Shown piece by piece: positions 1 to 9,700 of a stretch of 64,000 nucleotides of DNA (within the stretch, counting starts at the first letter, position 1; the number at the start of each line of letters is the position of its first letter). The notes below the pieces were generated by a model. That model was given only the letters and a program-made list of their open reading frames with translations. It was not told the origin of the DNA and ran no database searches. The stretch lies in assembly GCA_045807745.1 (NCBI GenBank), contig JBJMGT010000035.1, forward strand, positions 124,001-188,000. Reading direction: 5' to 3'. The DNA comes from QHXQ01 sp045807745 (GTDB lineage: Bacteria > Acidobacteriota > Blastocatellia > Pyrinomonadales > Pyrinomonadaceae). The position numbers and the translations under genes are program-made.

Positions 1-2
1 TC

Positions 3-989
3 GTCACGGATGAGACGAGTAGCACGCGCTTGCGCTGGTTGAATTGGCAGCGCATGGCGGAGTACGTGATCGTCGTCGCCATCATCATCGAGGCGATTGT
101 ATTCGCAGTCGTCGCGCCGCAGTTCTTCTCCGTCCCAAATCTCGTCAACGTCGCGCTGAGCATCGCCATCACAGGGATCATGGCGGTCGGGATGACGTGC
201 GTGATCCTGACCGGTGGGATCGATCTCTCGGTCGGCTCGGTGGCGGCGCTCGCCGGCGTGGTGGCGGCGATGATCGCGGCGCGCGGTGGCGGCAGCAGTG
301 CAGTGCTCGTCGGCGGCTTGGTCGCTATCTGTATCGGTCTCACGGTCGGACTTTTTAACGGCGCGATGGTGGCGCAGTTTCGTGTGCCGCCGTTCGTCAC
401 GACCTTGGCGATGCTGACGATCTGTCGCGGTCTCGCCTACGTCATCACGGGCGGGCGCTCCTTCGCTGACTTGCCCGCGAGCTTCATGTTCATCGGCCGC
501 GCACGTCTGTTGGGCATCCCTGTGCCTGTGCTCGTGATGTTTGCCGTCTTCGCCGTCGGCTGGTTCGTGCTGACGCGGATGACGTTCGGGCGTTACGTCT
601 ACGCGCTCGGCGGCAACCGCGAGGCGACGTTCCTCGCAGGCATCAACACAAAGCGCGTGCTGCTTTTGACCTACGTGTTGAACGGCCTGCTGGTGGGTCT
701 GGCCGGCTGGGTGCTGTCGTCGCGCTTGGGCGCGGGCGTGCCGAACGCGGGGTTGCAATACGAGTTGGACGTGATCGCGGCGGTGGTCGTCGGCGGTACG
801 TCTCTGACGGGCGGGCGCGGCAGCGTCATCGGCACGTTCTGGGGCGCGGTCTTCATCGGCGTCTTGAACAACGGATTGAATCTGGCCGGCGTCGATCCAT
901 ACATACAAAAGATCGCGCTCGGCGTCGTCCTGCTGCTCGCGGTGCTCGCCGATCAGGCCAGCAAAGCGCGGGGCAGTCTCAAGGCCTGA
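3..989 (+). CDS. ABC transporter permease, ribose/sugar type (RbsC family), 5' end uncertain
   Basis: This is an inner-membrane permease of a sugar ABC importer, passing a periplasmic-binding-protein cargo across the membrane. The protein is almost entirely hydrophobic helices. It has the RbsC-type signature near the first third (ILTGGIDLSVGSV) and the C-terminal segment GGTSLTGGRGSVIGTFWGA typical of BPD_transp_2 permeases. The reading frame is open back to the window edge. A TTG at 30 gives 319 residues, but the true start may lie upstream of the window, so treat the gene as 5' partial. The matching ATPase and binding protein are not in the window and would be expected just upstream. It is followed by a sugar-phosphate isomerase on the same strand. 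Substrate cannot be read from the sequence. Confidence 0.85.
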   Translation, partial: VTDETSSTRLRWLNWQRMAEYVIVVAIIIEAIVFAVVAPQFFSVPNLVNVALSIAITGIMAVGMTCVILTGGIDLSVGSVAALAGVVAAMIAARGGGSSAVLVGGLVAICIGLTVGLFNGAMVAQFRVPPFVTTLAMLTICRGLAYVITGGRSFADLPASFMFIGRARLLGIPVPVLVMFAVFAVGWFVLTRMTFGRYVYALGGNREATFLAGINTKRVLLLTYVLNGLLVGLAGWVLSSRLGAGVPNAGLQYELDVIAAVVVGGTSLTGGRGSVIGTFWGAVFIGVLNNGLNLAGVDPYIQKIALGVVLLLAVLADQASKARGSLKA

Positions 990-1104
990 CCGGACGACAG
1001 CGCGGCCGAACAACGTTGCTACCTTAACAATCGTCCCGCTCGCGGAGCAGCATACCCGATGTGTATATTGTGTCGCATACTCCCGGCTAAGTCTTGAGGC
1101 AGAG

Positions 1105-1680
1105 ATGGAAGCAGAGCGCATCGCCGCACACTTCGCCGCGCATCAGCGTGTGATCGAATCATGCGCCGCGCAGTTGCACGGGCAAGCAGCAGAGGTCGCG
1201 CGCGTTTTGATTGACGCCTTGCGCGCTGGCCATAAGGTCATCGCCTTTGGTAACGGCGGCAGTGCGGCGCAGGCGAGCCATCTGGTCGGCGAGTTGTTGG
1301 GGCGGTTTCAGATGACGCGCCAGCCGTTCCCGGCCGTTGTGCTGTCGAGCGATCCCGGCACAGTCACGTGCATCGCCAACGACTTCGGCTACGACGCGCT
1401 ATTTGAGCGGCAGGCGCAAGCACTCGCCGAAAGCGGCGACGTGGCCTTCGGCTTCACGACGAGCGGGCGCTCGGAGAACGTGCGGCGCGGCCTCCTTGCG
1501 GCCAAAGCGCGCGGCGCGACGACGGTCGCGGTCGTGGGCGGCGCAGGTCTCGTTAATGGTACGGCCGATCATGTCCTCGCCGTGCCGAGCGATGTGACGG
1601 CGCACGTGCAGGAAGTTCATCTAATGCTCTTGCATGTGTGGTGCATTTTGGTCGACGAGGCGTTGGGGCAAGAGGTTTGA
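1105..1680 (+). CDS. gmhA: SIS-domain sugar-phosphate isomerase, GmhA-like (sedoheptulose 7-phosphate isomerase family)
   Basis: The 191-aa protein matches the length and motifs of D-sedoheptulose-7-phosphate isomerase. GNGGS lies at residues 49-53, followed by H59 and E63. IANDFGYD is near residue 90, FTTSGRSENV at 117-126, and Q169 with H177 near the end. H59/E63/Q169/H177 reproduce the spacing of the metal ligands of GmhA. GmhA makes D-glycero-manno-heptose 7-phosphate for lipopolysaccharide. Here the gene sits between a sugar ABC permease and an alpha-mannosidase whose TTG start overlaps its stop codon, so a role on another imported sugar phosphate is possible. ATG start, about 115 bases after the permease. 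Confidence 0.85.
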   Translation: MEAERIAAHFAAHQRVIESCAAQLHGQAAEVARVLIDALRAGHKVIAFGNGGSAAQASHLVGELLGRFQMTRQPFPAVVLSSDPGTVTCIANDFGYDALFERQAQALAESGDVAFGFTTSGRSENVRRGLLAAKARGATTVAVVGGAGLVNGTADHVLAVPSDVTAHVQEVHLMLLHVWCILVDEALGQEV

Positions 1681-4244
1681 GTAAAACGTTGAGCAGGGCA
1701 GAGCGCGCAGGGCTGACGGACGAAGCGCGCCCGGCGGCGCAAGAGGACTTATCGCGCCGGCAGTTTTTAATCACCGGCGCGGCGGCTTTGGGCGCGCTCA
1801 GTGCGGCCGGGCTGCCGACGCTCGGGCAAGCGCCGAACGCGCAGCGCAAGGTGCTGCACATCATCGGCTACTCGCACATCGATGCGGCGTGGCTATGGCC
1901 TTGGCGCGATGGCTCGAACGTGGCACTCACGACGTTTCGCAGCGCGCTCGATCGTATGACGGAGACACCCGGCTTTCGTTATTGTCATTCGTCGGCCGCG
2001 CATTACAGTTGGGTTGAGCGCGCAGACCCGGCGATGTTTGATGAGTTGCGCCAGCGCGTGCGCGAAGGGCGCTGGGAAGTGGTCGGCGGCTGGCCCGTCG
2101 AGCCAGACTGCAACATCCCTTCGACCGAAAGCTTCGTGCGCCACAGTCTCTACGGCAAGGGCTATTTTCAACGCGCGCTCGGTGCAGATGTGAACATAGG
2201 TCTCAACCCGGACTCGTTCGGCCACTCTTCGGGGCTGCCCTCCATCCTCAAACGCGCCGGCTACAACTACTACGTCTTTATGCGCCCGCAGGAGCACGAG
2301 ATGAAGCTGCCGCTCCTGTTCTGGTGGGAAGGGCCGGACGGCGCGCGCGTCCTCACCTTGCGCATCCGGCGCGGCTACAGCATGAACGCCAATCGCATCC
2401 CCGACGCGGCCGAAAATAATTTTCAAACAGGTCTTGATCACGCAGCCTACTTTCTCGGCGTCGGCGATCACGGCGGCGCGGTGACGAAGGAGCAGATCAA
2501 GCAGGTCCTTGAGATGCAAAATGATCCCAACCTGCCCGAACTGCGTTGGAGCACCGTGCGCGAGTTCTTCGCCGCCGTCGAACAGTCGCCCGCATTCGCC
2601 AACTTGCCCGTCATCCGCACGGAGTTGCAGCACCACGCACGCGGTTGCTACTCGGCGCATGGCGAAGGGAAGCAACTCAACCGGCGCGCCGAGCGCTGGC
2701 TGGGGAAGGCCGAAGCGATCTCACTCGCCGCGCGTTTGAACCACAAGCACGAATACCCGGCGCAGGACTACGCCGCCGCGTGGTGGAAGGTCTTGTTCAA
2801 TCAGTTCCACGATCTGATGGCGGGCACGGCGCTCTACACGGCTTACCGCGAGGTGCGCGATCAGATGGGCGCGGCGTGCGAGACGGCGGAAGGCCAGATG
2901 ATCGAGGCGTTGGAGGCGATGGCGCGGCGCGTGGATACGAGCGCGGTCAGAGAGGGCGCAGTCTTTCTCTTCAATCCGCTGCCGTGGCCGCGCAAGGCAC
3001 TCGTCGAATATCACACCGACCGTGATCCGAGCGTGCCGCCGTGGGCCGCACCGACGCAAAATCCGATCACGCATTTGCTCACGCAAGACAAGCAGAAAGT
3101 GCCGATGCAGTTTCGCCCCGCCGACAGCATGACGCAGTTCTGGCCGCGGCTCACAGCGTGGGTGGACTTGCCCGCCTGTGGTTACAAGGTGCTCGAACTC
3201 GCGCACGGCGCAGCGCCCGACACGCCGCCGTATGATAATTTCTTCAGCGTCAACGACAGTGGCTTCGGCCTCTCTTCATTAAAAGCGGCGGATGGTAAAG
3301 AACTATTGAGCGCGCCCGTCGGCCTCGTCGTCATCAGCGATCCGAGCGACACGTGGGCGCACGGCATCGCAAAGTTCAGAGCAGAGATGGGGCGACCGAC
3401 ATTCGTCTCGGCACAGCAGATCGAGGACGGCCCCGTCACGCGCGTCACGCGCCAGCGCGCGCGTTGGCACGACTCGGAGATCGTGCTCGACATTGCGCAG
3501 TTCAAAGCCATCGACGTCATCGAGTTGCGCTTCGTCATCGACTGGCGCGAGCACGAGCAGATTTTGAAACTCGAAGTCCCGACCAATTTGGCCGCGCCGC
3601 GCGTCTTCGCCAAAGTGCCGGGCGTAGCCATCGAGCGCCAAGTGAACGGCGAGGAAGAACCGTATCAGGATTGGGTCGCGGTTGAGGGCCGTGTCGGCAC
3701 GGACGACTACACCGTTGCGCTCATCAACGACTCGACCTACAGCTACGACTGCCAGCAGGGCCTCTTGCGCACGATCCTCATCCGCTCCGCGCCCTTCGCG
3801 CGCCACGACCCGCATCAAGTGCCGCACAACGACAACAATGCGTGGCAGGATCAAGGGCGGCAAGAGCGGCGCTTCTGGCTCGTGCGCGGGCGGGGCGCGT
3901 TCACCGCGCTTGAGCTTGATCGCTTGGCCGACGAGATGCAGACGCCGGCCGAGTACGTGATGGATTCGGCGCACAAGGGGACGGAAGCGTGGGAGCGTTC
4001 GTTCCTGCGCGTTGCGCCCGCGAGCGTGAACGTGCTCGCCATCAAGCGTGCCGAACAAGGCGACGGCGTCATCGTCCGCGTGCAAGAGCGCGCGGGCAAG
4101 GCCACGGAGTTTAGCGTGGAGAGTGCGGTGCTTGGGTTGAATCACAAGGCGCGCATCAACCCTTGGGAGATCAAGACGCTGCTCGTCGAGGGCGCGAGTG
4201 ATAAGCGTGTGAGTGTTAGAGAGGTCAACCTGCTTGAGCGTTAA
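1677..4244 (+). CDS. Tat-exported GH38 alpha-mannosidase
   Basis: This is a glycoside hydrolase of family 38, releasing alpha-mannose from glycans. About 26 residues in, SRRQFL followed by an alanine-rich hydrophobic run is a twin-arginine export signal, so it should act outside the cytoplasm. The zinc-site region HIDAAWLWPW is near residue 67, and LNPDSFGHSSGLP near residue 178 carries the nucleophile aspartate. FNQFHDLMAGTA is a further family signature. The C-terminal half is the beta-sandwich part of the family. The best start is TTG 1677, whose TTGA overlaps the gmhA stop; TTG 1689 is an alternative. Longer upstream starts would run into the gmhA reading frame. It is translationally coupled to gmhA and is followed at once by the CehA-type gene. 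Confidence 0.88.
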   Translation: MSKTLSRAERAGLTDEARPAAQEDLSRRQFLITGAAALGALSAAGLPTLGQAPNAQRKVLHIIGYSHIDAAWLWPWRDGSNVALTTFRSALDRMTETPGFRYCHSSAAHYSWVERADPAMFDELRQRVREGRWEVVGGWPVEPDCNIPSTESFVRHSLYGKGYFQRALGADVNIGLNPDSFGHSSGLPSILKRAGYNYYVFMRPQEHEMKLPLLFWWEGPDGARVLTLRIRRGYSMNANRIPDAAENNFQTGLDHAAYFLGVGDHGGAVTKEQIKQVLEMQNDPNLPELRWSTVREFFAAVEQSPAFANLPVIRTELQHHARGCYSAHGEGKQLNRRAERWLGKAEAISLAARLNHKHEYPAQDYAAAWWKVLFNQFHDLMAGTALYTAYREVRDQMGAACETAEGQMIEALEAMARRVDTSAVREGAVFLFNPLPWPRKALVEYHTDRDPSVPPWAAPTQNPITHLLTQDKQKVPMQFRPADSMTQFWPRLTAWVDLPACGYKVLELAHGAAPDTPPYDNFFSVNDSGFGLSSLKAADGKELLSAPVGLVVISDPSDTWAHGIAKFRAEMGRPTFVSAQQIEDGPVTRVTRQRARWHDSEIVLDIAQFKAIDVIELRFVIDWREHEQILKLEVPTNLAAPRVFAKVPGVAIERQVNGEEEPYQDWVAVEGRVGTDDYTVALINDSTYSYDCQQGLLRTILIRSAPFARHDPHQVPHNDNNAWQDQGRQERRFWLVRGRGAFTALELDRLADEMQTPAEYVMDSAHKGTEAWERSFLRVAPASVNVLAIKRAEQGDGVIVRVQERAGKATEFSVESAVLGLNHKARINPWEIKTLLVEGASDKRVSVREVNLLER

Positions 4245-6570
4245 GCGCAGCCAACAATGCGTCGTCTGTCTGCTCGCGCTCGTGCTGCTCACGTTCATTC
4301 CAGTGGCGGCACAGCATAGCCACGAGCAACATCCGACCGAAGACATCAATCACGAACAAGACACAGTCGAACTGCAACCGCTCGCCGCACAGGTCAAACG
4401 TCTGGTGGAGGCGCTGGACTATCTCGGCGAGCCGTTCAGCGCGGCCGACAAGCAGGCGCTTGACGCGGCGACCGGTGAACGGGACGAGCGGCGCGCGCTC
4501 ACCGCCATCATGCGCGTGCTTGATCAGCACACGCTCGTCAATGTAGAGATCAGCCCGGAGAGTCGCGTGCAGGTGACGCGCGGCGCGGCCGCGGCGACAC
4601 TGGTTGAAAAGGGCTGGCGCTCTTTTCTAGTCCGCGTGCGCAATGCGGCGGGCATCACGGCGCAGCTCAAAGCCGAGAGTCCCAATGCGCGCCCAGTCTA
4701 TGCGCGCGGTATCTCAAACATCCCCGGCGGCTTCAGCCTCGAACCGCGCCCGACCCAGCAGATCACGCCCCGCGAGATTGCGAACCGTTGGCTCGAACTC
4801 TCGATGTTCGACAAGCAGCCGCTCGCACCCACGCTCTCCGGTCTCGCGCTCGAATATCGCATCATCCAACTCTACAGTCGCGACCGCGGCCGGCGCGAAG
4901 CGCAACTCTCGTTCAACGTCGGGCAGGGCACGCAGGACATAGGCTTTCGCAACGACGTGCCCATCCTCTTCAACTGTCTGCCGTCGCGCGACGTGACCCT
5001 GCGCGTCATGGACGAACATGGCAAACCAACGACCGCTTCGTTTCTCATTCGCGACCGGCAGGGGCGCACGTACCCTGCGAAGACGAAACGGCTCGCGCCC
5101 GACTTCTCCTTCCAACCGCAAATCTATCGCGCCGACGGCGAACAGATAAGGTTGCCGGCCGGCGCGTACACAGTCGAAGTCACGCGCGGCCCCGAATATC
5201 TCGTTGAGCGGCAGACTTTGATTGTGCCTACGCGGCCAGTTCCCACTGTCTGGCGTTTCCAACTCAAACGCTGGCTCGACCCGGCCGCCTCCGGTTGGTA
5301 TTCAGGCGATCATCACATCCACGCCGCCGGCTGTTCGCACTACGAAGCGCCGACGCAAGGCGTGCTGCCTGAACACATGATCCGCCACATACGCGGCGAG
5401 GCGCTCAACGTCGGCGACGTGCTCACGTGGGGGCCTTGCTACTACTTTCAGAAACAGTTCTTCGAGGCCAAAATCAATCCACTCTCGACGACCGATAACC
5501 TCATGCGCTACGACGTTGAAGTGTCGGGCTTTCCTTCGAGCCATGCCGGGCACTTGACCTTGTTGAATCTGCGCGAGCAGGACTATCCCGGCGCTCGGCA
5601 GATCGAAGATTGGCCGACGTGGGATTTACCGATCTTGAAATGGGCCAAGGCGCAGGGCGCGGTGGTCGGCTTCGCGCATTCGGGCTGGGGGTTGGAAGTC
5701 AAGACTGACGAGTTGCCGAACTACGAGTTGCCGAAGTTTGACGGCATCGGCGCGAACGAGTACATCGTGGACGTGACTGAGGACGCCGTTGATTTCATCT
5801 CGGCCGCGGACACGCCCGCCGTCTGGGAGTTGAACATCTGGTATCACACGCTCAACGCAGGCTTCCGCACACGCCTCGCGGGCGAGACGGATTTTCCCTG
5901 CATCACTGGCAACCGCGTCGGGCAGGGGCGCTCTTACGTCCAACTCGATGGGCCACTCAACTACGACGCTTGGATCAAGGGCTTGCGTGACGGGCGCGCT
6001 TACATTTCCGACGGGCGCAGTCATCTCATGGATTTTCGCGTCAACGATCTCGCAGTCGGCACGCGCGGGAGCGAGCTGCAACTCGACCGCGCGCAGACAG
6101 TACACGTCACGGCGCGCGTGGCGGCGCTGCTCGACGCCGTGCCGAATGAGACGGTGCGCGCTCTGCCGTTTGATCAAGAGCCGTATTGGGACTTGGAGCG
6201 TGCGCGCATCGGCGCGACGCGCGACGTGCCGGTCGAGTTGATCGTCAACGGGCGCGCGGTCGCGCGCAAGATCATCACGGCCGATGGCGCGTTGCGCGCG
6301 GTCGCCTTCGACGTGCCGGTCGAACGTTCAAGTTGGATCGCATTGCGTATTTTGCCTTCCTCACACACCAACCCCGTCTTCGTCACGGTCGGCGGGCGTC
6401 CCATCCGCGCCTCGCGTCGCAGCGCCGAGTGGTGTCTGCGGGCGGTCGATCAGTGTTGGACGCAAAAGGTCGCAAAGATCGCCCCGGCCGAGCGCACCGC
6501 AGCCGAGCAGGCTTACGAGCACGCGCGCGAAGTCTACCGGCGCATCTTGGCCGAGAGCGCGCCCGATTAG
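4234..6570 (+). CDS. Secreted CehA/McbA-type metallohydrolase (PHP-like)
   Basis: The protein is about 778 aa with a Sec signal peptide (hydrophobic CLLALVLLTFIPVAA near the start). GDHHIHAAGCSHYEAPTQG near residue 358 is the metal-binding motif of the CehA/McbA family within the PHP superfamily. A second histidine motif, GFAHSGWG, follows. The N-terminal half reads as a beta-rich accessory region and the C-terminus as a helical tail. Characterised members hydrolyse esters such as carbaryl, but most relatives beside glycosidase genes have no known substrate, so this one is unassigned. I chose TTG 4234 because a GAGAGG lies about nine bases upstream and the signal peptide then starts naturally. 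The start overlaps the end of the GH38 gene, so the two are probably cotranslated. Confidence 0.72.
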   Translation: MSVKRSQQCVVCLLALVLLTFIPVAAQHSHEQHPTEDINHEQDTVELQPLAAQVKRLVEALDYLGEPFSAADKQALDAATGERDERRALTAIMRVLDQHTLVNVEISPESRVQVTRGAAAATLVEKGWRSFLVRVRNAAGITAQLKAESPNARPVYARGISNIPGGFSLEPRPTQQITPREIANRWLELSMFDKQPLAPTLSGLALEYRIIQLYSRDRGRREAQLSFNVGQGTQDIGFRNDVPILFNCLPSRDVTLRVMDEHGKPTTASFLIRDRQGRTYPAKTKRLAPDFSFQPQIYRADGEQIRLPAGAYTVEVTRGPEYLVERQTLIVPTRPVPTVWRFQLKRWLDPAASGWYSGDHHIHAAGCSHYEAPTQGVLPEHMIRHIRGEALNVGDVLTWGPCYYFQKQFFEAKINPLSTTDNLMRYDVEVSGFPSSHAGHLTLLNLREQDYPGARQIEDWPTWDLPILKWAKAQGAVVGFAHSGWGLEVKTDELPNYELPKFDGIGANEYIVDVTEDAVDFISAADTPAVWELNIWYHTLNAGFRTRLAGETDFPCITGNRVGQGRSYVQLDGPLNYDAWIKGLRDGRAYISDGRSHLMDFRVNDLAVGTRGSELQLDRAQTVHVTARVAALLDAVPNETVRALPFDQEPYWDLERARIGATRDVPVELIVNGRAVARKIITADGALRAVAFDVPVERSSWIALRILPSSHTNPVFVTVGGRPIRASRRSAEWCLRAVDQCWTQKVAKIAPAERTAAEQAYEHAREVYRRILAESAPD

Positions 6571-6601
6571 TCTTGAGGCTGGTTGGGGCTTGAGTTAACC
6601 G

Positions 6602-6635
6602 TTTGCGCTTGCATTTTTGCGCGCCCCTTTATACT
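6602..6635 (+). promoter_or_regulatory. Possible promoter/operator region of the TonB receptor gene
   Basis: TATACT at 6630-6635 resembles a -10 box. TTGCAT at 6609-6614 or TTGCGC at 6603-6608 could be a -35, but the spacers (15 or 21) are poor. The 12-base element at 6602-6613 recurs with one change at 24692-24703, which hints at a shared operator. Weak evidence only. Confidence 0.25.
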
Positions 6636-6771
6636 ATCCGCGCGACTCCAACCGGAGCGACGAGCGCCTAACAGCGCGTGCCTGTCGATTGGCTTCTGGG
6701 TTCGCAGCCAGCCGACCGCCATACCTAGTAGTTCCTTCTGTTCTCTTTATCAATTTTTGGTAGGAGGCTCC

Positions 6772-9700
6772 ATGCAGTTAATCCCCCTTAGGCGCGCGCT
6801 CGCGCTCGCGGCTTTCGTACTAGCACTCGCTCTGCCAAGCTTCGCGCAGGAATTCCGGGCCACTTTAACCGGCCATATCAGCGATCCGGCCGGCGCGGCT
6901 GTGCCCGGCGCGATCGTCACGGTCAAAAATCAACAGACAAACGTCGAGACCTCGACCACAACTACGGGGGAGGGCGACTACACTATTCCGCTGCTCCAGC
7001 CCGGCAAGTACACCGCAACCGTCCAAGCGCCGGGCTTCAAGCAGGCATCCAGCGACACGGTCGAACTGCACACGGCCGATAAGGCCACCTTCGACGTGCA
7101 GCTTGAGGTCGGCGGCGTGGGCGAGGTCGTCAACGTCAACGCCGACGCGCCCTTGCTTGAAGCTGACACGGCCTCGCGCGGACAGGTCATCGAGAGCGCG
7201 CGCGTGGCCGAGTTGCCTCTAGTCGGGCGCAACCCGCTCAACCTCGCGACGCTCGCGCCCGGCGTGACGTTCAACGGCAACCCGCAGTTCAACCGACCCT
7301 TCGACAACGGCGACAACGTCAACTTCTCGATCAACGGCGGCATCAATCGCCACAACGACTTTCTGCTCGACGGCACGCCGAACAACGCCGACACAGATGT
7401 GAACGCGAGCCGCACGGTCAGCAGCAACAACATCGCCTTCGTGCCCTCGGCCGAGGCGACCGAAGAGTTCAAGGTGCAGACGAACTCCTACGACGCGCAG
7501 TTCGGGCGCACGGGCGGCGGCACTGTCAACATCACGATCAAATCGGGCGGGCAGGACTTCCACGGCTCGCTCTACGAGTTCGCGCGGCGCTATCAGTTCA
7601 ACGCCAATTCGTTCTCCAACAACGCGCGCGGCTTGCAGACCTCAGGCCCGTGCGCCGGGCAAGAGGCCAGCCCGCGCTTCACGCGCGATCAGGTCACGTG
7701 CGCGAATCTCGGCGGCAGCAAGATCGATCAATACGGCTTCGTGCTCTCCGGCCCGCTCGTCGTGCCGCACTTCGGCGAAGGCGGCCCGCTCTTCAACGGC
7801 AGACGTGACAGGACGTTCTTTCTGGTCAACGTCGAGAAGTACAGGGAACTGACGCCGGGGCAGGGCTTCAGCACAGTCCCGACGGTGCTTGAGCGGCAAG
7901 GCGACTTCTCACAATCCGGCATCACGATCTTCAATCCGCTCAGCACGCGCCCCGACCCCGCTAATCCGGGCCGGTTCATACGCGACCCGTACCCCAGCAA
8001 CAGAATTCCGGCCGCGGGCAGTCCCGGTTGCGGCGTCACCATCGCCTGCATCAACCCGACCGGACAGGCGATTGTTAACGGCTTCTCGCTGCCGAACACG
8101 GGCGCGGCAACGCTCAGATTTAATAACTTCTATCTCAGTCAAGGGCTGGGCACGGACGACTTTCATTCCTACGTCGCCCGCGTCGATCACAAGTACAGCG
8201 AGCGGCAGAGCTTTTTCGCCCGCTTCGTTGAGAACCGGCGCGACCAGTTCGCTTTCGGCGGCAACAACCGCGTCGGCTTAGGCACAGACCAGCAGGGGCC
8301 GCTGGTGCGTAAGAACTACGGCCTCGTGCTCGACTCGACGACGACGCTGTCGTCGCGCTCGATCCTGAATGTGCGCTTCGGCTTCACGCGCTTCCTGCAA
8401 GCGGCGTTTCGCCAAGCCTCTTCACCCTTCGACGCTACGTCCATCGGCTTCTCGCCAGCCTTCTCCGGCGCGCGGCCGATCTCGATTGTGCCGCGCATTA
8501 CCTTTAACGATCCGAACGGCGGCATCCCCGAATTCGGCTCGCGCAATCCGAACTCGAACATCACCAACACGTTCAGCGTGCCGGTGTACCTGACGCAGAT
8601 CAGAGGCAGCCACACGTTCAAGTTCGGCGGCGAGTACCGGCGCTTCCAAGTCAACCAATCGGGCGGCTCATTCAACTTCGGCGGCGGCGCGTTCTGTTTC
8701 ACCAACCAGTTCACCGCGCGCGATCCGCAGAATCGCACTTCCGGCGGCGCGGCCTTCGCCGACCTGCTGATCGGCGCGCCGTCGGCGAACACAGGCTTCG
8801 CCTCGTGTAACGGCAACGCCGCTGTGACGCAGCTTGAGAACGTTTCGCCCACCACCTTCGAGTGGCCCTACTACGCCGCCTACGTGCAGGACGACTACAA
8901 GGTGACGCCCAAGCTAAGCTTGAATCTGGGCCTCCGCTACGACTACGAGCAGCCGCCCGTCGAGCGCTTCAACCGCCAGAATCGCGGCTTCGCGTTCGGT
9001 CAAGCCAATCCGTTGGCCGCCGCCGTGCGAAACGCTTCGGCGACCGACTGCCCGGCGTGCGCGAACCTGACCGGCGGCTTGCTCTTCGCCAACGTCGGCC
9101 AACCGCGCGGCCCGTTCAAGCCCGACCGCAACAACTTCCAGCCGCGCGTCGGCGTCGCCTACCAGTGGAACGACAAGACGGTGCTGCGCGGCGGCTACGG
9201 TCTCTTCTACTTCCCGTCGGCCGAGTACGGCGGCACGACCGGCTTTAGCGTCATCACGCCGTTCAGCGGCACGTTGACGGGCGGCGGCGCGAACCAGTTC
9301 ATCCCGCGCGTGGACGCCTTCAACAATCCGTTTCCGAGCGGCTTGGCACAGCCGACCGGCGCAACGCTCGGTCAAGCCACGGCGCTCGGTAGCGCCATCA
9401 CGTTCAGCAATACGGAACGGAGAATTCCGCACATCCACGAGTTCTCGGCCGGCCTCCAGCGCGAGTTGCCGTTCCGCATGAAGCTCGACGTGTCTTACGT
9501 CGGTAGCCGCAGCGTCGATATCCTAACGGGCGACGCGCAAGGTTCGGGCGGGCGCAACCTGAACGTCAACTCGGCCGCGCAGATCGCGCAGTTCCGCTCC
9601 GACCCGAACTTCTTCAACACGAACGTCACGAATCCCTTCGCCGGTCTCATTCCGGGCAACGCGACGTTGAACGCCCCGACGATTCAGCGCCGTCTGTTGC

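Noticed and set aside
10..42. Small ATG open frame at the very start of the window
   Set aside because: It runs only ten codons before a stop and lies inside the permease reading region in another frame.
3303..4349. Long minus-strand open frame opposite the first GH38 gene
   Set aside because: No recognisable motif, no start signal, and fully covered by the mannosidase coding strand.
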